Below, in pieces: positions 1-10,909 of a DNA stretch of 64,000 bases; within the stretch, counting starts at the first letter, position 1, and the number at the start of each line of letters is the position of its first letter. The stretch is from Micrasema longulum (Eukaryota; Arthropoda; Insecta; Trichoptera; Brachycentridae): positions 273,532 to 337,531 of the forward strand of contig JAGVSM010004530.1 in NCBI GenBank assembly GCA_022494885.1. Direction: 5' to 3'. The position numbers were made by a program, and so were the translations under genes. The notes below the pieces were generated by a model. The model worked only from the letters and a program-made list of their open reading frames with translations. It ran no database searches and was not told the DNA's origin.

Positions 1-600
1 TACTTATCGTTTAGCTCAGGATGTACTTTTCATAACTAAACAAGCTTGTAATTACTAACTCTTTTTGTTCTTTATTATTTTTATTTTGTTACATTATTTG
101 CTTTACCTTTTTGTATAGACTTGTTTACTAGTTTTGGATCGACAGCCCAAAGAAGATCCCATCCCTAAAAATAAAGTTATCATGCCGGCAGTTTTAGGGT
201 AGTATAGTCGATAGGTAAGCCTTCACTATCCCATAACTTTATACTGAACCTTTATATTGTATTGTAATGTAAATATATGTTTGTATTAAATGTATACAAA
301 AATGTATTTAGTAGAAATATTGTGTACTTAGATTTTTTATCTGAATAAACTTTATAAAAACATAAAAACATTTTGCAAAACCACACTTCCCTGAGAAATA
401 CAATTAATTGCTAGAAAATAAATAAATTATACACGTTTATATTTCCTTAACAGTAAGTACACTGAGCTGTTTGATTTTGTAACTAAAAAAAATACTTTTT
501 TAGAACTACACAATAATTCGTAAAAATGCGAAGTATAAAGAAAATATGTCAAAAAAATATTGTTTTTGTAATGCAAAAACGATAAAAAAATTATATACAA
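1..600. other. Gene-free AT-rich stretch
   Basis: No coding region is recognisable. The 10-mer ATAAAGTTAT at 171-180 is mirrored by ATAACTTTAT at 233-242, an imperfect stem-loop. An AATAAA at 344-349 is followed by A-rich sequence, so this could be the 3' end of an old retroelement or transcript, but nothing upstream supports a gene. Confidence 0.5.
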
Positions 601-606
601 AGAAAT

Positions 607-822
607 TACAACAGGGATAGTAAACATTTGAGAGAAGGGAGTAAAGGTGGAAGTAAGATTAGAATATAAACATATTACAATATTTTAAGATTGTCCAAAT
701 GTTTGTGAACAAAATACCGGATTGTAAAGGTGTGTAAATTGGCACCTAAACTAGCCTACGACTGGTCATAAGCCCTGTAAATGCCTAGACTTCCATATTC
801 CTTTCTTTAATTGTTAATATGA
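607..822 (+). repeat. Fold-back repeat family, degenerate copy
   Basis: The two ends resemble the arms of the copy at 10498-10843: an arm-like segment at 607-650 (TTACAACAGGGATAG) and an inverted counterpart at 735-822, which contains the family strings GGTCATAAGCCCTGTA and ATGCCTAGACTTCCATATTC. The interior is much diverged. It codes for nothing and is a non-autonomous repeat remnant of unknown class. Confidence 0.55.
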
Positions 823-1399
823 TTATATGTTTATACTTGAATGTATGACATAGGAGGTATGCGTAGAGGCGCGCTTTTTATAAAGAATCGAGATATTAAC
901 CTTTCGTCCACTAAAATTTACAACAAAAAATCATTAAAAATGTTTGAAGTGAGCATAAGGTTTTGGATTTTTATAAAAAGTGTGAATAATTTATTTACTG
1001 CTAATTCATTTTATTACCCTTATTTTTATTCCGTAAATATGTTTATTTTCTAAGATACGTATTCTTTGTTTTTGATTTTAAATACGTATTTTTGTGAAAT
1101 TTATTTTAAGGATAAAATATAGGTTTATCTATTCTAAAAACGGAAAAATTGCCCCACGCACAGGCATTTGAGTACTTTTGGTAGGTACGTTTTATTTTCA
1201 TTGTATTTTAATAGTGTCCGTACGGCATCTATATTTGTATAGTAAATACGGTTTATTATATTAATATATATATTATTTAAGAAATTTTAATGAATGTAGA
1301 ACAAACACAGTTTGACACACATGATTTCCTAGATAAACTTGTGGGTTTAAAAATGATGAAATCAATCTAGATTAAAAATCTGCGGTATACAAAATTGAT

Positions 1400-1480
1400 A
1401 AGTTAAATAAATGATCACGAAGATGGTTTGGGCACATGAAATAAATAGAAGAGGAAATTATAGTAAGGTAGGGCTAGGAC
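1400..1480 (+). pseudogene. LINE RT C-terminal scrap
   Basis: One frame reads RRWFGHMK, a stop, then IEEEIIVR. This resembles the 'RWFGHxxRM' box near the C-terminus of RTE-like LINE polymerases; the fragment at 17156-17418 has QWFGHVERM. Several stops follow. The match is short, so chance similarity is possible. Confidence 0.3.
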
Positions 1481-1499
1481 GACTAAGAAATAAAAAAAA

Positions 1500-2740
1500 T
1501 ATGATTTTTAGGAACCAAAATCTTAAGTTCGATAACGTAAAATAGACATATACAACGGATAAAGGCGTACCATCATCTCTACGTTCCTATACAGAAAAAG
1601 ACGTGATATTATTTGTAGTAGTATTTTTAGTTAAAACTTTAAAACTTATACGGACACGTTTTTTAATAAAAATAATATGCGAGCAAAATAGTGCTTTTTT
1701 TAAAACCCTTGTCAGTTCCTTCTATTGTCACGCCGGTAAATTGTAGCTAAATCTTACCCGAATTGAGTGACGGTCTGTAAATGGGGCCTACCTCGGGTCG
1801 TTTGTTGAGAAGTAACAAGAGGCAAAGGAACTATTGGCCATTTTTCCTCCCCAGGTGTTCTCTCTTATTTATTTCGCAGGCTCATCCGGCCAAAGTTTTC
1901 CTATTAGTCACATCATAAAGGCTCTCCTGAGGGGGTTTTTACTTGGAATTATTTTGCGTAGACTTATGAACCGGAAAATAAAGCGCGAGAAGGCAAAGCG
2001 CTTCCTCGCTGACTCGCTGAAAATCAGGTTAACACAAATTACAGGTCTTAAACTCGGAACTTTTCTTGTCCGTTATAAATTGGCCACAAAACTGAATATT
2101 TTTTTTTACAAAACTTAAATTTATTTAAAATTTAAATTTGAGAAACCTTTTATAAAATATGTATCAACCTCATAATTTCCCTTTCCGCAGTTCTCAAATT
2201 GCGACGCATCTGTTATTGAAATAACAACCTGAGAGGGTAAATCACCCAGTAATTGCATACAAAGATTTAGGTATGCTTGAAATCTCATATGGACGTGGTT
2301 AAAAAGAGTTGTAGAGTAAAGAAGGATACGTATATGCATACCTGTTGACTAGAAAAGTCAATAGAGAAGTAGGTCTTAAAAGCGATTCTATTAAAGTATA
2401 TCTTATTTTATCTCCGATATTCTGCTATCTCCGGCAGACGACAGTATGTCTCCTGCAGGCTGCTTCTAGAAAGGCAACTATGTTATCACTACGTATAATG
2501 TGTGTTCTATATAATAATGTACATGTCAGTGGAAAATAAATAACTTCTTTATGATCTGAGTATTTTTAAATATAAAAAAAATTATTAAAAAATATAGTAT
2601 TGCGTCATGTTAACATAAAACAATAATAACAAAAAAACTTTTTCTCAACTTAAAAGTCCACTGAAATTTGCATTACAGTTATAAACTTCAAAGTAAAATA
2701 ATGCTCAATCTTTAAGAGCGAATTCAAACAAATTTCCCGG
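1500..2740. other. Unassigned region with a GC-richer block
   Basis: No gene recognised. Bases about 1690-2060 are less AT-rich than the flanks and contain a 94-codon open frame (1834-2118, +) that I do not recognise. Its basic C-terminal half carries no motif I can name. The rest is low-complexity AT DNA. Confidence 0.4.
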
Positions 2741-2744
2741 ATTC

Positions 2745-2822
2745 GAGCACACAAGTTTCTTTACTAAAGTATTGTGTACCTTTGAAACCGGTCGGTAGAA
2801 AAAATAAAAAATAAGTGGTTAA
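2745..2822 (+). repeat. PLE-terminus-like repeat (family 2)
   Basis: The string TTTGAAACCGGTCGGTAGAA at 2781-2800 recurs, diverged, in antisense at 8844-8889 and 15627-15671, and again in sense at 15836-15878. It has the shape of a hammerhead-type 3' half: GAAA, the palindrome CCGG, UC, then GGTA. The 5' catalytic strand is not recognisable in this copy. It probably derives from the ends of a Penelope-like or related ribozyme-bearing element. Confidence 0.45.
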
Positions 2823-3039
2823 AAAAAAGTTTTATTGTAATTATTTGATTAAAATGAATAGCAACAAGGTTGATGTTTCAAATATAAAATAGATATTTTA
2901 CTAATTTATACAAAGATGCATGTTACAAAAAATAATAACCTATCCACAATTTTATGAGGCCAAGAGCCCTGTATTGATTTGAGATTCAACATAATGGAAA
3001 ATATTTTTAAAATTTAAATGTACAATACATCACAATTGC

Positions 3040-3590
3040 CAATTACAATGTACGAGTACACGTATTAAATAAACATGTTTAAAAATAAGTATAATAGATT
3101 ATTAGGATCTAACATATAGTCTATAAAAACAATTGTAAACAATGACAATGAAGTCAATAATACACATTATGATACATAGTTAGAAAGAAAGAGTCTAAAA
3201 CTGGCAATCACAGCACGGAAAAGATCCACCTCTCTCGGTAGGCTGTTCAACAGACCCATCATTCTCCCCACAGGCATCATCAACGGTGAATTTGTCCTGC
3301 TTTCAGGAAGAATAAATGATCTGTGGTGCCTAGTTCTTAAATAGTTGCTCGGTACATAAACATTTTATGCGCTCCGAAATGTTGGGATTATAAATTAACC
3401 GTTTAGAAGTTTAAAGGTTTCGTTTCCGGTATCGCAAACTTGAGATACCAAGCGTACCGTAAAAGAACAATGCTGGGTACTGCAATGGGTAGTATCCATA
3501 CTCTCTCATGTGCAGGTAACGAAAAAACTTATTTTGTATTCTCTCCACTATTAGAGAGTTAGTCGCTTCTTCAGGCCAAAACAAAATTTT
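3040..3590 (-). pseudogene. LINE RT C-terminus and 3' UTR, decayed
   Basis: On the minus strand one frame gives LIVERIQNKFFRYLHMREYG, then YYPLQYPALFF and SSLRYRKRN. This is the region downstream of the RT palm in Jockey/CR1-like LINEs (IExVQxxFLRxL ... L...SLxxRR). Stops and frameshifts break the remainder (about 3180-3400). The A-rich 3' end lies near 3040. The endonuclease and RT catalytic parts are absent, as expected for a 5'-truncated, dead insertion. Confidence 0.7.
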
Positions 3591-4119
3591 CTTCTTTCAA
3601 AATAGAAACATGCATATTATTAAAGAATACCAAAAATAAAAATTATGCCATGAACATACATTTTTATAAGCATCTGGACAACACGATTAATAGTTTATAA
3701 ATAATTCTTAGTTAAAAATGCAAATTATAACATTCCGATATAGTTAGGTATTTAATTAATTATTTCATGGAAAAAACGCTTCGTATAATAAAACTGTATG
3801 ATAGCTGAATAACTTCATCGTTGTAGTTTAGAAAACAAACATAAATAGGACGGTACATATTGACAGATCAATAATGTTCTGCATTTGACCATCAGGCGCG
3901 TAAGGCTATGATAATGATAATGGTTATCCTCTTTGATTTCCGTTTACAAATGAGCCTATAATAAACAAAAAAGTTCTAACTTTTGTACTCGATGTTTTTT
4001 GCATATTTTTTTTAGTAAACTGGATAGATATTTATTTATTAATTCAAAATTACACTAGTTTAAATATTAATGAACTTATTAAGGCTTTTTAGGCTATGCC
4101 CGTGTCAAGCCACAATAAA

Positions 4120-5151
4120 TAATGCTTTTCAATTTGTTTATTAATGATGTTGCTAAATCATTCTCTTACTCTCGTTTTTGGCTCTTCGCGGACGACAACA
4201 AAATTCTCAAAATAATTCAAACTTTACAAGACTGCTTTCTTCTTCAATCAGACATTAATTCTTTTAACCGATGGTGTAAAGTCAATAAATTAGAACTAAA
4301 TATTAAAAAATGCAAAATAATGTCATTTCATAGAACAAAACAACCAATTTCCTTCGAGTACCTATTAGAAAACTCCAAAATTGATGTAGTCAAGTCCATC
4401 AGAGATTTAGGAGTTGTTTTGGACTATAAACTGACATACAACGAGCATATAGATAATACAGTAAATAAATCACTGAAATTACTTGGCTTCATTAACAGAA
4501 TATCCTCTGATTTTACTAATGTCCGTACAATCAAAACTCTTTATTGCTCAACTGTTCGCCCTCTTCTTGAATATGCCTCAGTGGTCTGGTCTCCATTCTA
4601 TGTCAATCGCATAAATCACATTGAATCAGTCCAACATCGCTTGCTTCGAAAAATATCGTGGATGCTTGGACTAGAAAGAGATAATTATTCTTATGCTGAA
4701 ATAGAGTCAATGTTGAATATTTCTAGTCTACAAAAACGTAGAACTAATATTGACTCCATATATATGTTCGGCATACTAAATGGTATAATCGATGTTCCAT
4801 CATTACTGGGACAAGTAAAATTCAATATTCCGACTCGTAGATTGAGAAACAATGAAGTACTGTTCATCGATCAGCATAGAACAAACTATGGCCTAAATTC
4901 TCCAATGACCCGCCTTTGTCGTATTGTTAACTCAAGACAAGATCTGGACTTTTTTGGTTTAAGTTTACAACGATTTAAACGAGCACTAAATAAATAGTCC
5001 AGATCTTGTCTCGATGTCCCTTATGTTTGTCAATGCTTCTTTCTTTTTTTTTAAAATGTTTTAAACTATTCTTTTATTGTAATATTTAAACCTTATAAAT
5101 TGTATACATGGACAATGTCCGTTAATAAATAAATAAATAAATAAATAAATA
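4120..5151 (+). mobile_element. 5'-truncated Jockey/CR1-like LINE insertion
   Basis: This 1032-bp insertion is flanked by the 8-bp direct repeat ACAATAAA (4112-4119 and 5152-5159). Its 3' end carries a tandem TAAA tail (about 5124-5151) after GACAATGTCCGT. The target is an older LINE 3' UTR whose uninterrupted form is at 25.5 kb, so both boundaries are fixed by comparison. Only the RT C-terminal part remains (4122-4997); truncation starts inside RT just before the LFNLFINDV motif. The open frame without stops suggests a fairly recent insertion. Confidence 0.85.
4122..4997 (+). pseudogene. LINE reverse transcriptase, C-terminal fragment
   Basis: The 291-codon frame encodes the C-terminal part of a non-LTR retrotransposon RT. 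LFINDV (residues 3-8) is the end of the RT motif before the catalytic box; LFADD (21-25) is the catalytic Y/F-A-D-D box. Next come NKLELNIKKCKIMSFHR and DLGVVLDYKLTYNEHI, then the thumb-like region (RPLLEYASVVWSPF) and a typical LINE tail (NYGLNSPMTRLC ... DFFGLSLQRFKRAL). The endonuclease, ORF1 and RT N-terminus are missing, so it cannot make an active enzyme alone. The ATG is fortuitous: the frame runs in from the truncation point. Confidence 0.9.
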
Positions 5152-5439
5152 ACAATAAAAATACAGAGTAAAATTAATTAGATCAAATTATAAATTATAA
5201 TGACATAGAATAACAATCTAGAAAAAAAGGGAAATGTAATAAATAATAAAAATCCAAAGAATACAATGCAAAAAAGACAATCAGAAATAATTTTAAAAAT
5301 ATAAATTATACAAATTAAGAATCACACATAATCAAATATACAAAATAGTGGTATCATTAAAATCAACAAAAAAATAGTAAAATATAGTAGTATTAAAAAA
5401 AAAAACAAAATAAGAGTATCATTGAAATCAACAGAAAAA

Positions 5440-7310
5440 GAATGTACTTATATAAACATAATTGAAATGATAATTGAGATATGTTTTCTAGAAACTCACT
5501 CAATACTATAGTAAGAAATATTAGAAATAGGAGCAATAAATCATATGCCAAATAATAGAATGTACTAAATTAAATTATACGAAAATACATAATAAAAAAA
5601 ACATAAATGTATCAATATATATATATATATATATATAAAGCGAATAAAAGTAAAAGTATGGAAGGAAAGCAGATTTGTAAATTTTTGCAAATCTCGAACT
5701 TTAAAAAAATTGACAACCCGTCCCTATCGATGTGTAGCAACCAATTGCAAACATTTTTCTTAAATACATTGGCACTTATTAGTATTTAACATAAATGTTA
5801 TGTACATAAAAAACCAGATCAAAAAGGTTTCTCGATTATACTAGTTACAGAAATGTAATATACGTAATGAGTTTACTTCACCTTTGAAATGTTAGTTAAT
5901 TCACTTCAATTGCAATGGGCATAAATGTTGGGAAGATTAAAACCCATTTGATACCAATTTTCTCATCAATATTTTTTATCGAATCGATCTCTGATTTTTA
6001 ACAACTTTGATTCTTCTTATTCATTTATTAAGTTCATTATCATCCAAGGGGTATTAAAAAAATGCATGCTGACGTACTTTAAAATAAAAAACAATTAATT
6101 CAATAAGTAAATGTACAGAAAAAAATATGTGAAATTATAAAAAATATGATAAAATTAAATAAAGTGAAAAGAATAAAGGTGAACACAAAAAATAGTAAGT
6201 ATATAAAAAAAAATGCAAAGATAATAATTTTTTTACAGCATACAAAGTAAGTAACGTGTTTCGGTGTGCAAGAAAAAAATGTGTGAGTGAACTAAATTAT
6301 CAAGCAAGCACAATATGCTATATTATAATATATTATATTATTATTTACGAAAAAATGAGAAATAAAAAATATGAAATGCGTTTTTGCCAATACTTAAATG
6401 CGAATAAAGTTAATTGAGTATTATATCAAATAATAACAATTATAAGATAATACAAATAAAAACAAGTATAATTAAGGTTATACAAATAAACAACAGAAAA
6501 TGGAGACACAAAATGATAAAATATGTGATATAAATACGGTTCAACATACTAGTTTTGTGACAATTCTTTTTTTTTTTACTGCCAAAGTGGATTCGCATTT
6601 TATAAAAAGATATTTTTTTTGGGATTATATACAATTTTTTTTAGGAACCATTAATACTTTTATTTTTAAATACAATCTCACGATTACATGCCCTTTTTAA
6701 ACTACTACTACTTTCATAACTACACCTATAAGTATGTAAATAAATAAAGTTTTTTTAAAAGATAAACTATTAATTTATATGACATATTTGAATGTTGTTT
6801 TCAGGTAAGCCAGGCATAAGTAGTTAGGCACCTTCAAAAAAATGTTTTTAAAGAATATTTAAAAAAAAGTCGGAGTAAATGTGTTAAACGAATGGGGACA
6901 AATTTACAGGAAATACCTCATTAACTATGAAAAGATGATTTCAAAAGGTTTCGTGTCTAAATCGGTAAATCGAAGAGAGCCCATATTATGATTGTATTTC
7001 TGTCTCAGAGGTCATGAGGTAAAAGTTTACCGTATTAAGGTATACTGCGGGTCAAGATTATTTACCGATTTTACGAGCTTAAAAACCTTTAATAATAAGG
7101 TGTTTTTACATTTTTTTAAAATCATAGATCTTAAACAGCCAAAAAATAACAATGGTAATGGAATTATTATTTTTTGCATGCGACACGACGCCGGGTAAAT
7201 TTTCCATAAAGGTTTAAAATAAATGAAAATTGTCAGCCGTTTCGTAAGCGCTCGTTTTTAAACCAAAAAAATATTAGTAAAAATTTGCTTTTTATAGATT
7301 GATAGTTACA
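5440..7310. other. AT-rich gene-free region with (AT)n microsatellite
   Basis: No gene recognised. An (AT)n run lies at about 5613-5637. A TAAATAAATAAAG motif at about 6737-6750 followed by T's may be another retroelement end. The short open frames are AT-biased noise. Confidence 0.5.
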
Positions 7311-7318
7311 TCATTATT

Positions 7319-7725
7319 ATGAGGAATTTTATTTTTGTTAATGTACTTTAAAATTCAGCTAAAATATAATTTTTATGTATCGTATTATGATCGGTATGAT
7401 GTTTCAAAGTTTCGTAATTTTGAAATTATTCCGCCCGTGACGTCGTTAGTTGTCTTCGGTGAGTTGTCCCGACATTCATATAGTTAACCCCATACTTATA
7501 AAAACACGCCAAACATGGCTTTCAATTGGAAATATATCAAAACACATAATTGATTGACTGTTATAAACATCTGTTCGCCAGCACTTTTAACGTTTTAAGG
7601 TAGTTTATTTTCATGAAAACGTATTTCCGAAAAGATTAGTCGTACAATGAAATTCTGTTATTTTTACTGTGTGTACGAAAACATTTTTTGTATCTAATTT
7701 CTCATAAAACTAAAATTCCTCATTG
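7319..7725 (+). mobile_element. MITE-like element with CRE core (copy 1)
   Basis: The ends are inverted: ATGAGGAATTTTA on the left (about 7320) and TAAAATTCCTCAT on the right (about 7710-7722). The centre carries ATGTATCGTATTA, then CCGCCCGTGACGTC, shared with copies at 23.4, 30.8 and 45.4 kb. No coding capacity. I could not fix a target duplication. Likely a non-autonomous DNA transposon. Confidence 0.6.
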
Positions 7726-7867
7726 CCGAAATTTGCTGTAAATATTTTATGAATTTTGATGTTATTCCTGATTTATGAAAATATCCTGTTTGATATAGAA
7801 TAAAACCAAAACAGCTTGTTTATAAACACGATTAAAAATATCTACTTTTAAATGGCAAAACAACTAA

Positions 7868-8089
7868 TATGAAAATAAGAATTTTGTCATCATCATACCC
7901 TTATCTGCACATAATAATGCACAGGAAACTTCATTTGTAATTGATCCACCAAATGTAGTGAATTTTGATCATCTTGGTGATGAGTCTTGGTTATCAGGTA
8001 CCAATCCAATGACATTAGAATATTATGATCACATTGAAAAACAACATTTAAATTTTCTGAGCCTAAACAGAAAATACGAGAGTTCTTGA
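7868..8089 (+). pseudogene. Unidentified open segment, possible transposase N-terminus
   Basis: A 73-codon open segment, with no upstream ATG, includes SFVIDPPNVVNFDHLGDESW and ends at a TGA (8087-8089). An acidic 'I-x-PP ... D-E' stretch like this is often seen near the N-terminus of piggyBac-type transposases, but there are too few residues for a firm call. An AG at 7923-7924 directly before the coherent part could be a splice acceptor, so a short host exon is an alternative. Confidence 0.25.
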
Positions 8090-8640
8090 GGAGGATACCA
8101 AGAATATCCCGGCTAAAATGCTAAAATCCGACAGAAAAAATAAGTCATAATGATTGTCATGGTAATGTTTATAAAACTTTCATAATATTTTGAGTTTTCT
8201 GCGAAATTCATACATTTGATCATAAAATACTGTTGCGAGAGGATGCTATATGACATCGAGTCACTCTCACTGTGACATATTGAACAGCACTGATTTGAAT
8301 TATCACTACACGTTAGCGACGGATTGCAGCGGGAAGTCGGGAAGGGGAGTGCGTGTAAAATTTTAAGTACGAAAATCGTTTTTTGTAGTTATGGCTAGAA
8401 AAAAAACAAATAGCAAAAAAGCACGAATTATCAAACTGTAGAGCGATGAATTGTAATGTTTGCTGTCTGCACGGGGGAAAGCAAAGACAAATGTGAATTA
8501 TTACTAAATTAATTAAACAGAAAAATATTTCGGTAGGATTATGCAAAAAATAAAATCAGTACAATGTCGTAAAAATATGAGACAGCCTTACGTGAATCAC
8601 ATTAAAATTGTGTACGTATTTCTTATCTTATCCAGCATGT

Positions 8641-8775
8641 ATCATCATCAAAATCATCAGTCCATTTTCGTCCCGAATGATGCATAGAGCAATGCATTTG
8701 TACTGAGTTATATAAGCTGATTAGTCTTACGCCACAGATGCCAGTCCAGGGACCATAAAATATTCTAGTGTAAAA
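8641..8775 (-). mobile_element. SINE-A, 3' part
   Basis: Reverse complement of the SINE-A body and tail: ATCATCATC at the 3' end, then GATGCATAGAGCAATGCATT and CCAGTCCAGGGACCATAAAA. The tRNA-like head is missing. SINE-A copies occur at about 16 places in the window. Confidence 0.65.
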
Positions 8776-8814
8776 TCCCCCTAATATTAATTTTATATTT
8801 GAAGCACTGACATA

Positions 8815-8890
8815 ACATAAATAACAACAACTTAGTTTTTTTGCTACCGACCGGTTTTAAAGCTATACAAGCTTCTTTTCAAGATATACA
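8815..8890 (-). repeat. PLE-terminus-like repeat (family 2)
   Basis: CTACCGACCGGTTTTAAAGC is the antisense of the family-2 end seen at 2781-2800. Preceding sequence (TTTATATTTGAAGCACTGAC) is shared with 15540-15560, so the homology extends outside the ribozyme-like core. The GAAA is mutated to TAAA here. Confidence 0.45.
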
Positions 8891-10220
8891 AATGAATTAA
8901 ATCCTATTTTATTATATCAATGCTTACTAAATATAATGCTGCGCATGGAGCTAATGAATCGCGTATTTTCGTTTTGTAAGGGTTTGTAAATTTTTGTAAA
9001 TTTCTTTAGAAAATATAGTTCATTTGGTTCTTAATTATCTTTTTCTTATTATGAATCGCTTTTTTAATTTCTAGTTTGCCCAACTTTAAGTTTAAAAAAA
9101 AATAATTTTTATTTTCAACATGAAGAACTTAAATCAAGTGTTTTTTTTTATTATGATTATTTTCCATCAGATGACTTGTGAATTCAGAAAAATGATTATT
9201 ATTTAGGAACCTTAACTGTTCTTTTACTCTAAAATTAAAGTTTCTTTTAGTTTTTGAATCGCAGCTATTACAATTAAATTAGTGTATTCCAGATTTATTA
9301 TATTAAGGAACTTGGTCTCCGTAATTGATTAACCATGTTTTGATATTATAAGTTGTGTAGAATGCAAGTTTAATGAATGATGGTAGGGAATTACATAATT
9401 GTTAAGAAAAATTGTCATTTATAAAACAAATCCACCTCCAATGTTTAGGTGGGTTAGCTTTATTAATTGTGGAAATATTAAATTAAATATAAAAACGCAA
9501 ACTTGTAAATAAATATTCCACATATTATAAATTACTTACTAGTACTTACAAGTAATATATAATACGTGGAGGGGGGTTGATGGTAAATATTTGCATAATT
9601 TCAACATGACTAAATTACTTTTAATTGTGATCTACCGTTAACGGTTGTGCGGGTTGTTTTAAGCTGTAATTTTTATGAGTTTATAAAAATCAAACTAATT
9701 TGTAGTCCAAACACTACTTTTTTCAAATACTGGTCTTAGAAGGTGTTTGTATGTAGTTTGAAGGTGGAAATAAATAAATATATTGAAAAAAAAAAACTTT
9801 TTATTTATTGTGTTTATATTTCGTAAGATACTGAGAAGATTATTAACATTATAATTTGCATTATTTACATAGAAATAATTTTTTGAAATATGTGTATTTT
9901 TTATTGCTTTTCATTTATTTTATATCTACGGAAAACACTTTGTGAAGTAAGTTTTGAGACTCCTCATTGGTAATCTTATCTTATCTCTGGTTTTATATTG
10001 GATGATAATCGAGTATAATAATGCCAATAGGCTATATTTAATTATATTTTTTATTTGATTTAACATCTTAATTGTTGGGTTATCAAATAATTTTCCATTT
10101 AATCCCCTAATTATTTTATGAACTTAAATCGAACCATTATATTTAATCTACAATGTTTTGACTATGTCCAAATGTTTCTAGATAGTCTGGATACCTTCCC
10201 TTGGAAGTTATTAAGATCTA
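8890..10220. other. AT-rich gene-free region
   Basis: No gene recognised. It contains the 52-bp hairpin at 9518-9569. An A-rich end (AAATAAATAAATATATTG then A's, about 9768-9797) could be a retroelement or processed transcript 3' end. Confidence 0.45.
9518..9569. repeat. Short perfect-ended hairpin
   Basis: CCACATATTATAAATTACTT (9518-9537) is mirrored by AAGTAATATATAATACGTGG (9550-9569), pairing at 18 of 20 positions with a 12-nt loop. Possibly a minimal MITE or a DNA-structure element. Confidence 0.6.
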
Positions 10221-10224
10221 GATT

Positions 10225-10290
10225 TGTTGAAACAGAAAGGGAAAAGATTTTTGAGAAGGAAATAAGGAAATCTAGGCATTAACAAACATT
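10225..10290 (-). repeat. Fold-back repeat, isolated arm
   Basis: A diverged arm of the family at 10498-10843: ACAGAAAGGGAAAAG, then AAATCTAGGCATTAAC. It lies only about 200 bp from the full copy. Confidence 0.45.
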
Positions 10291-10497
10291 TGGGCATATT
10301 TCTCATTAATTTTATATATATATTTTTTATTTTCTTTTATTTAGAAAACATACAGTACAGTTACATAGTTTTATATTTTACACAGTTAGACTTAACTCTA
10401 ATGGACCAGTGAAGTTTCCATATTATAAAGTAATTATATGTAAGGTTATTAATTAAAGTACAAAAAAAAAGAAGGAAAATAAACATAAATAGAAGTT

Positions 10498-10905
10498 AAC
10501 ATATTACAACAGAGATGAAGAACATTTAAGAGAAGGTAATATAGAAGTCTAGGCATCTACATAGAAAAATAATAAAGAAGTATAGAAATTGAAAGAATAA
10601 GATTTTCAGGCGTTGACTAGTATGTAGGTGAAATAATTCTATTAGATGAATCTCATCCGCATAAATGAAGGTTTCAGCTCTTTAACTTCACAAACATCAA
10701 CAGATGAAAGAATTGAAGAAATAGAGATGTTCAAATATGGGCAGAATACACTTAAACCAGCCATTGACAGGTCATAACCATTGTAGATGCCTAGACTTCT
10801 ATATTACCTTCTCTTAAATGTTCTTCATCTCCGTTATAATATTTTCATATAAACAGCTCCCCAGGGAGTTGAATCCAGTTTTTGTCTACAAAAATTTGGA
10901 CAAAC
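10498..10905 (+). repeat. Fold-back repeat with 64-bp arms (best copy)
   Basis: The left arm (10498-10561) starts AACATATTACAACAGAGATG; the right arm (10782-10843) is its near-perfect inverse, TGTAGATGCCTAGACTTCTA onward. The interior contains GATTTTCAGGCGTTGACTAG and CCAGCCATTGACAGGTCATA, both conserved in copies at 24.5, 34.1 and 42.5 kb. A flanking block (CAGCTCCCCAGGGAGTTGAA, about 10853-10872) also occurs, inverted, at 42.5 kb, so the element may be longer. No ORF. Confidence 0.7.
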
Positions 10906-10909
10906 TCAA

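Larger units (their letters stand above)
4030..5430 (-). repeat. Antisense LINE 3' UTR split by a younger LINE
   Basis: Bases 4030-4119 and 5152-5430 together match, in reverse complement, one continuous stretch at 25545-25850. Shared strings include TTAAGGCTTTTTAGGCT and, beyond the split, AATTAGATCAAATTATA. The 25.5-kb copy ends in an AATAAA-rich tail, so the repeat is the 3' UTR of a LINE. The interruption at 4120-5151 is the inserted LINE. Confidence 0.7.
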
